A stretch of 64,000 nucleotides of DNA from JBCAXA01 sp039183535 (GCA_039183535.1 JBCDBO010000009.1:13495-77494), one strand, 5' to 3'; shown: positions 51,740-61,350, counted from the first letter of the stretch. The notes: generated by a model not told the origin, from the sequence alone. Numbers and translations: made by a program.

Positions 51740-54169
51740 ATGACTACCGCTCGGTACGAAAAACTCGGCGCGTTCTATCTCGGCCGCGCCGTTGACGAGG
51801 CAACCGGCGACGTCAGCGACGCCGATGTTCTGTACGACTCGAAAGACCTGACGACGCACGCGGTCATTATCGGTATGACCGGCAGCGGCAAAACGGGTCT
51901 GGGTATCGGCATGATCGAAGAGGCCGCTCTCGACGGCATTCCGGTTATCGCTGTCGATCCGAAGGGCGACATGGGGAATCTGTTGCTAACCTTCCCATCG
52001 CTAGCGGCGTCGAAGTTCGAACCGTGGGTCAACCCAGCCGAGGCCGCCAATCGCGGCAAGTCCGTTGCCGACTACGCGAAGAGTCAGGCGGCGCTGTGGA
52101 AAAAAGGGCTTGGCGAGTGGGGTCAGAAACCCGGTCGGATAAAGGCCCTACGCGATAAAGTCGACATGGCGATCTACACGCCAGGCTCGAACGCCGGGCT
52201 GCCAATTTCTGTATTGCGCCGGTTCGACGCGCCACCAGAGGCATTGCAAGCCGATCGCGATTTGTACCGCGAGCGCATTCAAGCAACGGCTACCAGCGTC
52301 TTGGTGTTGCTCGGTATCGATGCCGATCCGGTTACGAGCCGCGAACACATTTTGATTGCCAACATCCTCGATCATTGCTGGTCGAACGGCGAGTCACTGG
52401 ATCTCCCAGGTTTAATCGGGCTGATTCAGACACCGCCGATGGAAAAAATCGGTGTGATGGATGTTGAGCAGCTTTACCCGCCCGGCGAGCGCTTCAAGTT
52501 GGCGATGGCGCTCAATAACCTACTTGCCGCACCGGGGTTTGAGGCGTGGATGAGCGGTGAGCCGTTGGACGCTGGCCGTTTGCTGCATACCGAGACCGGT
52601 CAGCCGCGTGTATCGGTTGTCTCGATCGCGCACCTCGCTGATGCGGAACGGATGTTCTTTGTCTGCATGCTGCTGAGCTCCATTATCGGCTGGATGCGCG
52701 CCCAACCGGGCACGAGCTCGTTGCGGGCCGTGCTCTACATGGACGAGGTGTTCGGTTACTTGCCACCGATATCGAATCCGCCGTCGAAGCAATTGTTCCT
52801 AACCCTGTTGAAGCAAGCCCGCGCCTATGGGCTAGGGCTGGTTCTATCGACCCAAAACCCCGTTGACCTCGACTACAAGGCGCTGTCGAACACCGGTACG
52901 TGGATGATCGGCCGCCTGCAGACTGAACGCGACAAAGCACGAGTCATGGAAGGGCTTGAGGGTGTTGCGGCCGGTGCTGACTTTGACCGCGGCGAGATGG
53001 AACGCACCCTGGCCGGCCTCGGTAAGCGTCGCTTTCTGCTGCACAATGTCCATGAATCGGCACCGGTCGTATTCAATACCCGCTGGGTCATGTCGTACCT
53101 CGCCGGCCCAATGACGCGTGATCAAATTACGACGCTGATGGGTAAGGCCGTTCGCTCGCAACAAAAGGCCGCCGCCGCCGCTGAATCGAAGCCGATGGCT
53201 GCGCCGACGAGTATTGCTGCGGCAGCGCCGAAAGCGGCAAGCGGTGTTGCGCAGTTTTACCTTCGGTCAGCGTCGGGTGATGACGCGGACGATCTTGTCT
53301 ACGTACCTTGTGTACTCGGCGCAGCGGAGTTGGTTTACTCGAGCGCGCGTTACAAAGTTGAGACCGACCGCGAGTGTGTGGCCTTGGTTGAACCGGACGA
53401 TGGCGCTGTCGCGGTCGACTGGGACGAAGCAACCGTCCTCGCGTTATCGACCGACGACATCAGCAAGCGTGGCGTCAAAGGTGCCGCCTACACCGATCTG
53501 CCGAAGTCACTCAACAAAGCGTCCAATTTCAAAAAATGGACGACCGCGTACAAGCGATGGTTGCGAAACGAACAAGTCATCACGTTATTCCGGAGCACCG
53601 AGCAGAAATTAACGTCGACCCCGGACGAGACCGAGGGTGAATTTCGCGCCCGGCTTGCTCAGGTAGCGGCCGAAAAACGCGACCTCGCAGCCGCCAAACT
53701 GAAGACCCGTTACGAGAAGAAGTTCGCCACACTGAAGGGCAAGCTGCAGCGCGCCGAGCAAGCGATCGAGCGCGAGTCGGAACAAGCAAGCAAGAAGAAG
53801 CTCGATACGATGGTGTCGTTCGGCACGGCTATTCTGGGCGCCGTTCTAGGCCGCAAAGTGGTGTCGTCTACATCGGCATCGAAGTTCGGTACCGCGATGA
53901 AAAGTGCCAGTGGCATGCGCAAGGAATCGAGTGATGTCGCGCGGGCCGAAGAACGCGCCGATGCGATCCGCGACGAGATATCAGCATTGGACGCCGCCTT
54001 CGAAGAGGACATCGATGCGCTGGACGACGTTTACGACGCGCAATTGGACGAACTTGACGAAATCGTCATTAAGCCGAAAAGCACCGACATCGAGGTGCAC
54101 TTTGTTGCGATCGGCTGGTTACCGTTCCGCCAAGACAGCAAAGGTCGGTTACGAGCCGATTACGAGTAA
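51740..54169 (+). CDS. HerA-like (DUF87) ATP-binding protein with C-terminal coiled coil
   Basis: An 809-residue ATPase. The N-terminal domain carries a Walker A of the form GMTGSGKT near residue 48 and a Walker B with MDEVF near residue 337; STQNPVDLDYK near residue 373 is a HerA/FtsK-type sensor. The C-terminal ~250 residues (about 590-770) are Lys/Glu-rich coiled coil and end in an uncharacterised domain. HerA-type ATPases power DNA translocation or defence complexes; no NurA or other partner nuclease is adjacent. Coupled with the OPT gene by a four-base gap. Confidence 0.83.
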   Translation: MTTARYEKLGAFYLGRAVDEATGDVSDADVLYDSKDLTTHAVIIGMTGSGKTGLGIGMIEEAALDGIPVIAVDPKGDMGNLLLTFPSLAASKFEPWVNPAEAANRGKSVADYAKSQAALWKKGLGEWGQKPGRIKALRDKVDMAIYTPGSNAGLPISVLRRFDAPPEALQADRDLYRERIQATATSVLVLLGIDADPVTSREHILIANILDHCWSNGESLDLPGLIGLIQTPPMEKIGVMDVEQLYPPGERFKLAMALNNLLAAPGFEAWMSGEPLDAGRLLHTETGQPRVSVVSIAHLADAERMFFVCMLLSSIIGWMRAQPGTSSLRAVLYMDEVFGYLPPISNPPSKQLFLTLLKQARAYGLGLVLSTQNPVDLDYKALSNTGTWMIGRLQTERDKARVMEGLEGVAAGADFDRGEMERTLAGLGKRRFLLHNVHESAPVVFNTRWVMSYLAGPMTRDQITTLMGKAVRSQQKAAAAAESKPMAAPTSIAAAAPKAASGVAQFYLRSASGDDADDLVYVPCVLGAAELVYSSARYKVETDRECVALVEPDDGAVAVDWDEATVLALSTDDISKRGVKGAAYTDLPKSLNKASNFKKWTTAYKRWLRNEQVITLFRSTEQKLTSTPDETEGEFRARLAQVAAEKRDLAAAKLKTRYEKKFATLKGKLQRAEQAIERESEQASKKKLDTMVSFGTAILGAVLGRKVVSSTSASKFGTAMKSASGMRKESSDVARAEERADAIRDEISALDAAFEEDIDALDDVYDAQLDELDEIVIKPKSTDIEVHFVAIGWLPFRQDSKGRLRADYE

Positions 54170-54189
54170 ACCCGGCGACAGCGACCAGC

Positions 54190-54379
54190 TGTAGGAGGGC
54201 CGTCTCGGCCCGATGAAGGCGGCGACGACGTAAGCCGCGGCTAAATCGCGGCGGGACGCCGCTCCTACACCGGGGTTTGGCGGTGACGGCAAACGTAGCT
54301 GTAGGAGGGCCGTCCCGGCCCGATGAAGGCGACGACGACGTAAGCCGCGGCTTAATCGCGGCGGGACGCCGCTCCTACA
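54190..54379. repeat. two-unit tandem of paired REP-like palindromes
   Basis: Type B (TGTAGGAG + GGGCCG...CGGCCC + GATG) starts at 54190 and 54300, each followed by an inverted type A (about 54245-54269 and 54355-54379), a 110-base period. An AAGCCGCGGCT(T/A)A palindrome lies between the two in each unit. Located between convergent genes. Confidence 0.87.
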
Positions 54380-54385
54380 GCGGGG

Positions 54386-55171
54386 TTAGCGTTTGTGTTC
54401 TGGACTGTGGAAATCGGTGTGGCACCCAGCGGCCCATGCTTCCGGTTGGTTGCCATGCGCCGGGATTCCGCCGGCATCTTTCAGCATCCTTGCGAGATGC
54501 AGGCAATTCCAAACCAAGAATGTGGTGTTGCGGTTTGTGAAGTCGTTCTCTGGACCGCCAGAACCCTCATCGCGATACGACGGTCCGGGGCCAGCCTCAC
54601 CCATCCAACCCGCGTCGGCTTGGGGCGGCACGGTGTAACCGATGTGTGACAGCGAAAACAGGATGTTCATCGCGCAATGTTTTACGCCATCTTCGTTGCC
54701 GGTAATGAGCGTCGCGCCGACTTTGCCGTAGTCGCGATATTGACCTTTTTCGTTGAAATCGTGCGTATACCCGTACATCCGCTCAAGGACCCGATTACAA
54801 ACCGAGCTCTTTTCACCCAGCCAGACCGACGTACCGATAATGAGAATATCGCAAGCATCGACCTTGGCCTGAATCTGCGGCCAATCATCACGCTCCCACT
54901 CCGCCGTTTCCGCCATGTTTTTTCCAAGACCGGCAGCGATTTCGTAATCAACGGGGCGAATGACCTCCGTTGCGACACCGTTTGCATCGAAGATCTGTTT
55001 GGCGACATTGATAAGCCCTTCGGTATGCGACAGCAGCGGTGTGCGCGTTAGCGTGCAATTCAGAAATAGCGCACTCAGATCGTCGTATTTAGCCGGCGCT
55101 GATTGGCATTGATGGTCGGTTATTTTGCTGAGTTGGTCGGTCAATGTTCTCTCCCTTAAAGGCGTTGTCAC
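54386..55171 (-). CDS. flavodoxin-fold NADPH-dependent FMN reductase-like protein
   Basis: A 261-residue protein of the NADPH-dependent FMN reductase/flavodoxin group. FLNCTLTRTPLLSHTEGLI is the phosphate-binding start, DILIIGTSVWLGEKSSVCNRVLERM the second FMN loop and KVGATLITGNEDGVKH a core strand. It probably reduces flavins or quinones in the cytosol. The 3' end lies beside a REP cluster. Substrate unknown. Confidence 0.8.
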   Translation of the reverse strand: MTTPLRERTLTDQLSKITDHQCQSAPAKYDDLSALFLNCTLTRTPLLSHTEGLINVAKQIFDANGVATEVIRPVDYEIAAGLGKNMAETAEWERDDWPQIQAKVDACDILIIGTSVWLGEKSSVCNRVLERMYGYTHDFNEKGQYRDYGKVGATLITGNEDGVKHCAMNILFSLSHIGYTVPPQADAGWMGEAGPGPSYRDEGSGGPENDFTNRNTTFLVWNCLHLARMLKDAGGIPAHGNQPEAWAAGCHTDFHSPEHKR

Positions 55172-55437
55172 GCGCGGCTGTGTGCGTCGACATGTTTCGT
55201 GATGGTTATTTGTCTATTCGTTAAGACCGGTTGTTTGGTGTGGTTATTTCGTGGCGGTGACCGGCCTGCGGTTTTGATGAAGCTAGTGTAATCGGTGTTT
55301 TCTGCGTAGGGATAATGAGTGGGGGATCGCGGCGGGGACGCCGCTCCTACAGCGGGGTTTGGCGGTAACGGGGAACGCAGGTGTAGGAGGGCCGTCTCGG
55401 CCCGATGGTGACGGCGACGCAGCAATCGTCACAACGA
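55172..55437. other. intergenic region with two REP-like elements
   Basis: No gene is evident. It holds an inverted type A element at 55325-55351 and a type B element at 55382-55407, about 30 bases apart, just 3' of the GNAT gene. No clear promoter could be picked out. Confidence 0.7.
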
Positions 55438-55956
55438 CTAGTTTTCACCGCCGCTGAGATCGATGATCTTCTTCATCGAGTAATCGGTATGCCCGGGCGG
55501 TGAGTCTTCGAGAATGGCAAACACCTCGTAGCCTTGTTTTTGGTAGAACTCGCGCGCTTGGAAACTGGCAGTCGATAAGCGAAACCGATACACGCCTCGC
55601 GACAAGGCCATCCGTTCAATTTGGGCAAGCAATCTCGACCCGATACCGTCGTTGCGCAAGCCGTCGTCGACCCACAATAGCTCGACATGCAACCAATCCC
55701 AGGCAATCTGTCCGGTAGCACCACCGCGGATGCGGCCCGCGTCATCGCGAACAAACACGCCGACCGGTACCCGGTCTTTCGAGGTAAGAAATTGGTCGTT
55801 GTAGGTTTTAAGGCCGCGCAGAACCTTTTCGCGCATCTCTTCCGGCGGGTGTTCTAGCGCTTCGAAATGCAGAGCACGGCTGCGTTTACCGCTCAGCCAA
55901 TCGGACAAGCGTCGTCGAAGGGTTAGCTTTTCGCTGGCACTACTTGAGACAGCCAC
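55438..55956 (-). CDS. GNAT-family N-acetyltransferase
   Basis: A 172-residue acetyltransferase. HVELLWVDDGLRNDGIGSRLLAQIERMA is the acetyl-CoA-binding beta4/alpha3 motif, and FYQKQGYEVFA the C-terminal beta-alpha end. The first 30 residues are basic and add a short non-GNAT extension. Its start overlaps the end of the Kazal gene by 17 bases, implying co-expression. Substrate unknown. Confidence 0.85.
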   Translation of the reverse strand: MAVSSSASEKLTLRRRLSDWLSGKRSRALHFEALEHPPEEMREKVLRGLKTYNDQFLTSKDRVPVGVFVRDDAGRIRGGATGQIAWDWLHVELLWVDDGLRNDGIGSRLLAQIERMALSRGVYRFRLSTASFQAREFYQKQGYEVFAILEDSPPGHTDYSMKKIIDLSGGEN

Positions 55957-56743
55957 CGGCGTACGCCAATTCGACGGCCGCCAATTCCATTAGGCAAGCA
56001 TTGTCGTAGGTATTGCCGTCGAGACCACAGACGGGGTTATACACCCGGGGGCAGTTACGTCCCGCACACAAACCCGGTTTGGCGATCCGTGCACTGGCGC
56101 GCTCGGCTTCACACGCATTGGCATAGGTAACGCCATCGCGGCCGCACACCGGGACAAACATCCCCGGGCAAGGGCGAGCGTTACACGCACCGAGCGCGGT
56201 GATTTCGATGTTCTCAGCGTCGGCTAAGCACGCATTCGCATAGGTCTCGCCATCGGCACCACAGACCGGTGCATACACCTCGGGGCAATTCAGCGTGTCG
56301 CAAACGCCTTCTCGTTGGACGGTAACGCGTGCTTTGTCGGCCTCACAGCGGTTGCGGTAACTGCGCCCATTCATACCGCACACGGGCTCGCGAACCTGCG
56401 GACATGCAAACTCCCCGCATGCACCGCGGTTTGCGATCTCTATATCGGCGGTTCGGGCATAGCAGGCGTTGCTGTAGGTATTGCCATCGACACCGCACAC
56501 CGGGTCGAACTCTTCTGTACAAGATTGCTGGGAAGCGCAAACGCCTTCTTCGGCCACCGTCGTGCCGGCTGACGTGGCAAGGCACGGGTTGCCGTAGGTT
56601 TTACCGTCGGCGCCACAAACGGGGTCGTACACCTCTGGACAGAAGTTCTGGCTCTGTTCTAGCGAGTCGCCGGCATCTTGAGCGAATGAGGCGCAGGGCA
56701 TCAGCACGACGGACGCCGCGAGCAAAAATAACGTTCGAGTCAT
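55940..56743 (-). CDS. secreted protein with six Kazal-type protease-inhibitor domains
   Basis: A 267-residue protein with a Sec signal (about residues 1-22). It has six Kazal-type repeats, each with PVCGxDGxTYxNxC and matching Cys spacing; the domains start near residues 32, 68, 103, 140, 176 and 211. Kazal domains inhibit serine proteases by a canonical loop. The P1 region differs between domains, suggesting several target proteases. Multi-Kazal proteins are known in animals and sporadically in bacteria; function here is inferred from the fold. Overlaps the GNAT gene at its 3' end. Confidence 0.88.
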   Translation of the reverse strand: MTRTLFLLAASVVLMPCASFAQDAGDSLEQSQNFCPEVYDPVCGADGKTYGNPCLATSAGTTVAEEGVCASQQSCTEEFDPVCGVDGNTYSNACYARTADIEIANRGACGEFACPQVREPVCGMNGRSYRNRCEADKARVTVQREGVCDTLNCPEVYAPVCGADGETYANACLADAENIEITALGACNARPCPGMFVPVCGRDGVTYANACEAERASARIAKPGLCAGRNCPRVYNPVCGLDGNTYDNACLMELAAVELAYAGGCLK

Positions 56744-56865
56744 ACCAACAGGATAGCAAAACAGGCCGGCCTGTCGTTGTTGCCGTACCGGGATTATGAC
56801 CAGTCTGTGTCGAAGCGTGGTGGCGAATGACGGTTGCGGTGGAGGGGGTTTGTTGGGGTTTGGTT

Positions 56866-56937
56866 GATCGCGGCGGGGACGCCGCTCCTACATCGGGGTT
56901 TAGGCGACAGGTTTAGGAGGGCCATGTTGGTCCGATT
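56866..56937. repeat. REP-like elements, one intact and one degenerate
   Basis: An inverted type A lies at 56866-56892. A degenerate type B (TTTAGGAGGGCCATGTTGGT) runs at about 56911-56937. They lie between two genes on the minus strand, next to the 3' end of the GGDEF gene. Confidence 0.75.
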
Positions 56938-56939
56938 GG

Positions 56940-58049
56940 TTAGGCTCGGTGTGGTTTGTGTTGGCTGTCTTTCAGGGCTGCGGGTTCACGATCGCGTTCG
57001 CGCCGATGTGCTTTATCGAGATACATCGCTTTGTCGGCTGCGTTCATCAAGGCGGTCGGATCGGTACCATCCTTCGGGAACGTGGCAAGGCCGATGCTGA
57101 CGGAAATTCTCACCATCTTTGGACCGGCCTTCAACGTCGTTGCGAAGATCGAGTTGCGTATCCGGCGGATCGCGGCCTCAGACTCATCCTTCGCAGAGTG
57201 CGGCAGTAACACGATAAATTCATCGCCGCCGTAACGCGCCGAAATATCGGATCCGCGCGTGCAGCGTTGTATGGCCCGCGCCACCAATACGATGGCGCGG
57301 TTACCGGCCTCGTGACCGAATTCATCGTTGATTGGCTTCAGCGCATCGACGTCGATCATGACGATGCCGTACGGCTCTTCGTGACGCACAGCCAGCGCAT
57401 GCACCTCATCGAGCCGGTCGACAAACGCGCGCATGTTGTAAAGCTCGGTAAGGTCGTCGCGTTCGGATAGCGCCGTAATTTGCCGTCGGGTAGAGCGAAA
57501 GTTCATCGCCAGCAACATGGTCAAGTAGGTAATCAGCAGCATTGGCGCAAACTGCAGCAATAACGCCGCGGCGCTGGCAACGCTTGGCATTGTGGGCCGA
57601 CCATCTTGCCACGTACCGACGGCGACGAACGCGACGAAGACCAGCGCCAACATCCAGAGCGTGGCCACCTGCCCTAAGACGATACCGGCGACAACCAACG
57701 GCAACAGATATAGCGCAACGAGCGGGCTGCCGACGCCACCGGTTAACGTCGCCAAGATCGTCACGAACAAAACCATCAGCACCGCTTCAACAGCGAGTCG
57801 GGTGCGCAATCGGCGATTCGCGAATAGCGGCCCGTAGCGAACAGCCAACGCAACGATCGCGTAGACCACAACGAGCCCGACGAAAAGATCGCGGCGTAGC
57901 GTTGGTACCTCGCCGAAGAATAAGTAGAACATCAGCAAGACGCACATCAGCACGCTAACTTGGCCGACGCTCGCGGCGAAACCGCGCAGATCCGCGATGT
58001 CCGGATCGATCCGCCGCTGCACACGAGTACGTTGCGCGATCTTACTCAT
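56940..58049 (-). CDS. membrane diguanylate cyclase (GGDEF)
   Basis: Encodes 369 residues from the ATG ending at 58049, overlapping the yibQ stop by eight bases. Five or six TM helices occupy residues 20-190; the GGDEF domain follows with GGDEF near residue 275 and DALKPINDEFGHEAGN nearby. RGSD five residues before GGDEF is an intact RxxD product-inhibition site. It would make cyclic di-GMP and be feedback-inhibited. A longer start upstream is unlikely. The position links second-messenger output to the cell envelope operon. Confidence 0.9.
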   Translation of the reverse strand: MSKIAQRTRVQRRIDPDIADLRGFAASVGQVSVLMCVLLMFYLFFGEVPTLRRDLFVGLVVVYAIVALAVRYGPLFANRRLRTRLAVEAVLMVLFVTILATLTGGVGSPLVALYLLPLVVAGIVLGQVATLWMLALVFVAFVAVGTWQDGRPTMPSVASAAALLLQFAPMLLITYLTMLLAMNFRSTRRQITALSERDDLTELYNMRAFVDRLDEVHALAVRHEEPYGIVMIDVDALKPINDEFGHEAGNRAIVLVARAIQRCTRGSDISARYGGDEFIVLLPHSAKDESEAAIRRIRNSIFATTLKAGPKMVRISVSIGLATFPKDGTDPTALMNAADKAMYLDKAHRRERDREPAALKDSQHKPHRA

Positions 58050-58800
58050 GGGCCAACTCTTGCGGGAGTCCGTAACGGGCGACCAACTCACTGACGGCCA
58101 CAAGCCTAACGTCGTCGCTCGTGGTCAGTGCCGGCAGCTCGTCATTGAGCACAGCTAGCGTTGCCGGGTACGGGTGACCAATGGCAATCGCGTAACCGTC
58201 ACGGCGCGCGCGAGCGCGCGCGCGCTCCAGTTCGTGGCGAATCGCGCCGACATCGCGCTTTGCATCTAAGAACACATGGCGACGTAGTGCCGGGACGTTG
58301 TACTCGGCGGCCACTTGCAGCGCGACACTTCGCTCAGTCGTGTAGCTATCGATGAAATACAGCTCCGGATGGCGCTGCAACGCTTTCATCAGCCAGCTCA
58401 TATGACCGGGATGGCGAGTCAACAGCGATCCCTGATGGCTATTGATTCCGCTGACGTGCGGCACGTGCGCAAGCGCCGACTCAATGCGGCGCACCAGCGC
58501 CGATTCGCTCGTGTCGAGCGTCAGTGTTTCGGCGGTTGGCTCGGTATCGACCGCTTGTAGCGGTAAATGCAGCAAGACCTCCTTGCCGGCTGCAGCAGCG
58601 ATGTTCGCGACGCGAACCGCGCGCGGCGCATCGGGCAGAACAGCAACAGCCAGCGGCCCCGGCAAAGCCGCGACACTCCGGGCCTGCTCCACGCCGTAGC
58701 CGAGATCATCAATGATGATGGCGAGTTCGGCCGCGCGCAGGCCGCTGGCCGCCGACATCAGTCCGATCAGCGGCAGCAGGATGCGTGTTCGTCTATTCAC
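58042..58800 (-). CDS. yibQ: divergent polysaccharide deacetylase (YibQ-like)
   Basis: A 252-residue exported protein with a signal peptide and the DUF610/YibQ domain: LAIIIDDLGYGVEQARSVAALPGPLAVAVLPDAP, VLLHLPLQAVD, SGINSHQGSLLTR. It resembles NodB-type deacetylases but with altered metal residues. A run of alternating G and C at 58204-58226 encodes an Arg-Ala repeat near residue 195. YibQ is next to envC in many gammaproteobacteria. It overlaps the Ctp gene by four bases. Confidence 0.85.
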   Translation of the reverse strand: MNRRTRILLPLIGLMSAASGLRAAELAIIIDDLGYGVEQARSVAALPGPLAVAVLPDAPRAVRVANIAAAAGKEVLLHLPLQAVDTEPTAETLTLDTSESALVRRIESALAHVPHVSGINSHQGSLLTRHPGHMSWLMKALQRHPELYFIDSYTTERSVALQVAAEYNVPALRRHVFLDAKRDVGAIRHELERARARARRDGYAIAIGHPYPATLAVLNDELPALTTSDDVRLVAVSELVARYGLPQELAHE

Positions 58801-60026
58801 CGAGCGCGGCTGTGCAACAAGTAAGGCTGCTCAAGATAGCGGATGGCACGAGCGAGCTGGGGGTCATCGGCGACCGACACGGACCCACCAGACATTTGCA
58901 GCGCCGGTTGCAATAAGTCCGGGTCAATCGGAACCTCGAAATCGGGCGTGATGCCAACGTCATGAATGGAGTCGCCCGATGGCGTGTAGTAACGCGAGGT
59001 CGTCAACTTAATCGCGTTGCCACCAGCCAGCGGCATCACGGTCTGCACTGAGCCTTTACCGTACGACGTCGTGCCGACCAATAACGCCCGGCCATGGTCC
59101 CGTAACGCGCCGGCGACGATTTCGCTGGCCGACGCCGACCCCTCGTTTAAGAGCACAACCATCGTCGCCCCCTCAAGTTGATCGCCAGGATTGGCTGAGT
59201 GCATAAAGACCTCATTGTTATTGCGACCGCGCGCACTGACGATCAGGCCTTTATCGAGGAATAGGTCGGCAACGTGCACCGCGGCTTCGAGGACACCCCC
59301 TGGATTGTTTCGTAGGTCGAGCACTAACCCATCGAGACCGCCTGTCTCACGCGAGAGCCGCCGCAACGCGCGACGGACATCGATCGCGGTCGACTCGTTG
59401 AATTGGCTGATCCGTACGTACCCGAAATTGTCAGTTAGCAGCTGATCGCGAACGCTGACCACTTTGACGTAGGTGCGCGTCATCGAAAAATACAACTCGC
59501 GCGACTCGCCCTCGCGAATAACGTGCAACTCGACGCGGCTCCCTGGCTTGCCGCGCAAGCGCTTCACCGCATCGTTAATGCCATCGACATCGACGGGGAC
59601 GTTGTTGATCTGCGAAATGATGTCGCCCGGCATGATGCCGGCGCGAGCGGCGGGTGTGTCATCAAACGGCGCGACGACCTGAATCGCACCATCACTGATC
59701 GACACCTCGATACCGATACCCGAATAATTGCCGCTACTTGAGACACGCAGATCCGAGTACGCGTCGGGGTCGAGAAACTCCGAATGCGGATCGAGCGCTG
59801 CGACCATGCCGCGGATCGCGGCCTGCATCAGTTCGTCGTCCGGCACAGAATCGACGTAGTCGCTGCGCACACGCGACATGACTTCAGCCATCAATTCGGC
59901 ATCGATAACCGATGGATCAGGGGGAGGTTCTAAGCGGTATTCCAGCCATTGCGCGCTAAGTGGCAGACCGAGACCCAGAACGAGTCCGATCGTTACGACC
60001 AGAATAGCTCTTGTTTTCAGTGACAT
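58797..60026 (-). CDS. carboxy-terminal processing protease (S41)
   Basis: Encodes 409 residues from the ATG ending at 60026. A signal/anchor, then a PDZ domain (residues 90-180) and the S41 domain with the catalytic Ser in EGSASASEIVAGAL and Lys in SYGKGSVQTVMPL (residues about 300 and 325). Such CtpA-like enzymes degrade or mature periplasmic proteins, often murein hydrolases, which suits the adjacent envC. Part of the unit envC-ctp-yibQ-GGDEF. Confidence 0.9.
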   Translation of the reverse strand: MSLKTRAILVVTIGLVLGLGLPLSAQWLEYRLEPPPDPSVIDAELMAEVMSRVRSDYVDSVPDDELMQAAIRGMVAALDPHSEFLDPDAYSDLRVSSSGNYSGIGIEVSISDGAIQVVAPFDDTPAARAGIMPGDIISQINNVPVDVDGINDAVKRLRGKPGSRVELHVIREGESRELYFSMTRTYVKVVSVRDQLLTDNFGYVRISQFNESTAIDVRRALRRLSRETGGLDGLVLDLRNNPGGVLEAAVHVADLFLDKGLIVSARGRNNNEVFMHSANPGDQLEGATMVVLLNEGSASASEIVAGALRDHGRALLVGTTSYGKGSVQTVMPLAGGNAIKLTTSRYYTPSGDSIHDVGITPDFEVPIDPDLLQPALQMSGGSVSVADDPQLARAIRYLEQPYLLHSRAR

Positions 60027-60107
60027 AGATCGTCCACGCCGTCTCTGAAAGACGATAACACAATCTCTGACCACGGCGAGCTCGATTAGCTCATAGTTTG
60101 GCGACAG

Positions 60108-61250
60108 CTAGCGCTGGCGTGGACGGCGGCTAATCCAACGGTTCGGGTTCAGCGCTTGTTTGCCCTTGCGAAGTTCGAGGTAGAGCGCCGGCTGCGGTTG
60201 TCCGCCGCTATCACCGACGGCGCTGATCACATCGCCGGCACCGACCCAGTCGCCAACACGGCGGTACAGCGTATCGTTATGGCCGTACAGCGACAGATAA
60301 CCGTCACCATGATCGATGACGAGCAACAATCCAAGCCGCGGCAACCACTCCGCATAGGCCACACGGCCGTGGTAAATCGCGCGTACCTCGCTGCCTCGCT
60401 CAGCCTTGAGCAACACGCCATTCCAACGCAATTCGCTGCCGTCGCGGGGCTGACCAAAATCGTTTAGCAAACGGCCAGCGACCGGCCACGTGAGTTGACC
60501 GCGTAACTGCGCAAACGGCTTCTCGGCAGAGATTGGGTAGTCTTCCAAAATGCCGTTCAGCTCTTGGACGAGGCGATCCAGATCGCGCTCGCGCGCTTTT
60601 AGGTCTTCGACTGCACCACCTTGCGACGCGATCTCAGCATCGAGTCGGGCCAGTAATTCGCCGCGCTCGGCGAGACTCGCTTGTTGCTCCGCAAGCTGCT
60701 GACGGCGTCGCTCACGAACGTTGGCAAGTTCTTGGCGCGACGCTTCGGTTTTGGCCCGCAGTGCAGCCAGTTCGGCCAACTTGTTGCGGACAGTGTCGAT
60801 ATTCGCTTGCCGATACCGGTTGAGGTAACCGAAATACGTTGTGCGGCGCCCAATGTCACCTGGGTCTTGCTGGTTGAGCACCAGACGCAGGCGCTCGCTC
60901 CGTCCGCTGACGTAGGCGGCGCGCATTTGCCCCGCCAGGAAGTCGCGCTCCTGACTGAGCTCGTCGCGCCGGCGCGCTTCGTTTGCCTCTACCTCAGCGA
61001 GACGCTTGCGGGCGGCGACGATCTCGCGATCGGTATCGGCGAGTCGCTCACGAGCCGTTGCCAGCGCCGTTTCAGCACGACCGAGCTCATCGTGTAATTC
61101 GGTTCGGGCCCGGTTTTTCTTTTCGAGCTCGACCGTCAGGGCGCGAATCTCGGCCCTAACCTTGACCAGTTCCTGCTCTTTGAGCGCCGTTTGCGCCGCC
61201 GCCAATGCCGGCAGAAACACCCACAACAAGAGCCAGACGCGATGATTCAT
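60108..61250 (-). CDS. envC: EnvC-like murein hydrolase activator
   Basis: A 380-residue protein from the ATG ending at 61250. A signal peptide is followed by a long coiled coil (about residues 20-240) and a C-terminal LytM domain. The zinc ligands of active LytM enzymes are replaced (RWNGV for HxGxD and LYLELR for HxH), as in E. coli EnvC, which activates amidases rather than cutting itself. It acts at the division septum. Starts the operon with Ctp, YibQ and the cyclase. Confidence 0.9.
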   Translation of the reverse strand: MNHRVWLLLWVFLPALAAAQTALKEQELVKVRAEIRALTVELEKKNRARTELHDELGRAETALATARERLADTDREIVAARKRLAEVEANEARRRDELSQERDFLAGQMRAAYVSGRSERLRLVLNQQDPGDIGRRTTYFGYLNRYRQANIDTVRNKLAELAALRAKTEASRQELANVRERRRQQLAEQQASLAERGELLARLDAEIASQGGAVEDLKARERDLDRLVQELNGILEDYPISAEKPFAQLRGQLTWPVAGRLLNDFGQPRDGSELRWNGVLLKAERGSEVRAIYHGRVAYAEWLPRLGLLLVIDHGDGYLSLYGHNDTLYRRVGDWVGAGDVISAVGDSGGQPQPALYLELRKGKQALNPNRWISRRPRQR

Positions 61251-61350
61251 CGGGCGATTGTAGCGCTGTTCCACGACGCTATGTTCAGAGCGCCCCACCG
61301 GCCTTTGCACCTAGATATACTATCGGGCTGAATACTCGTTAGCGTACGTT

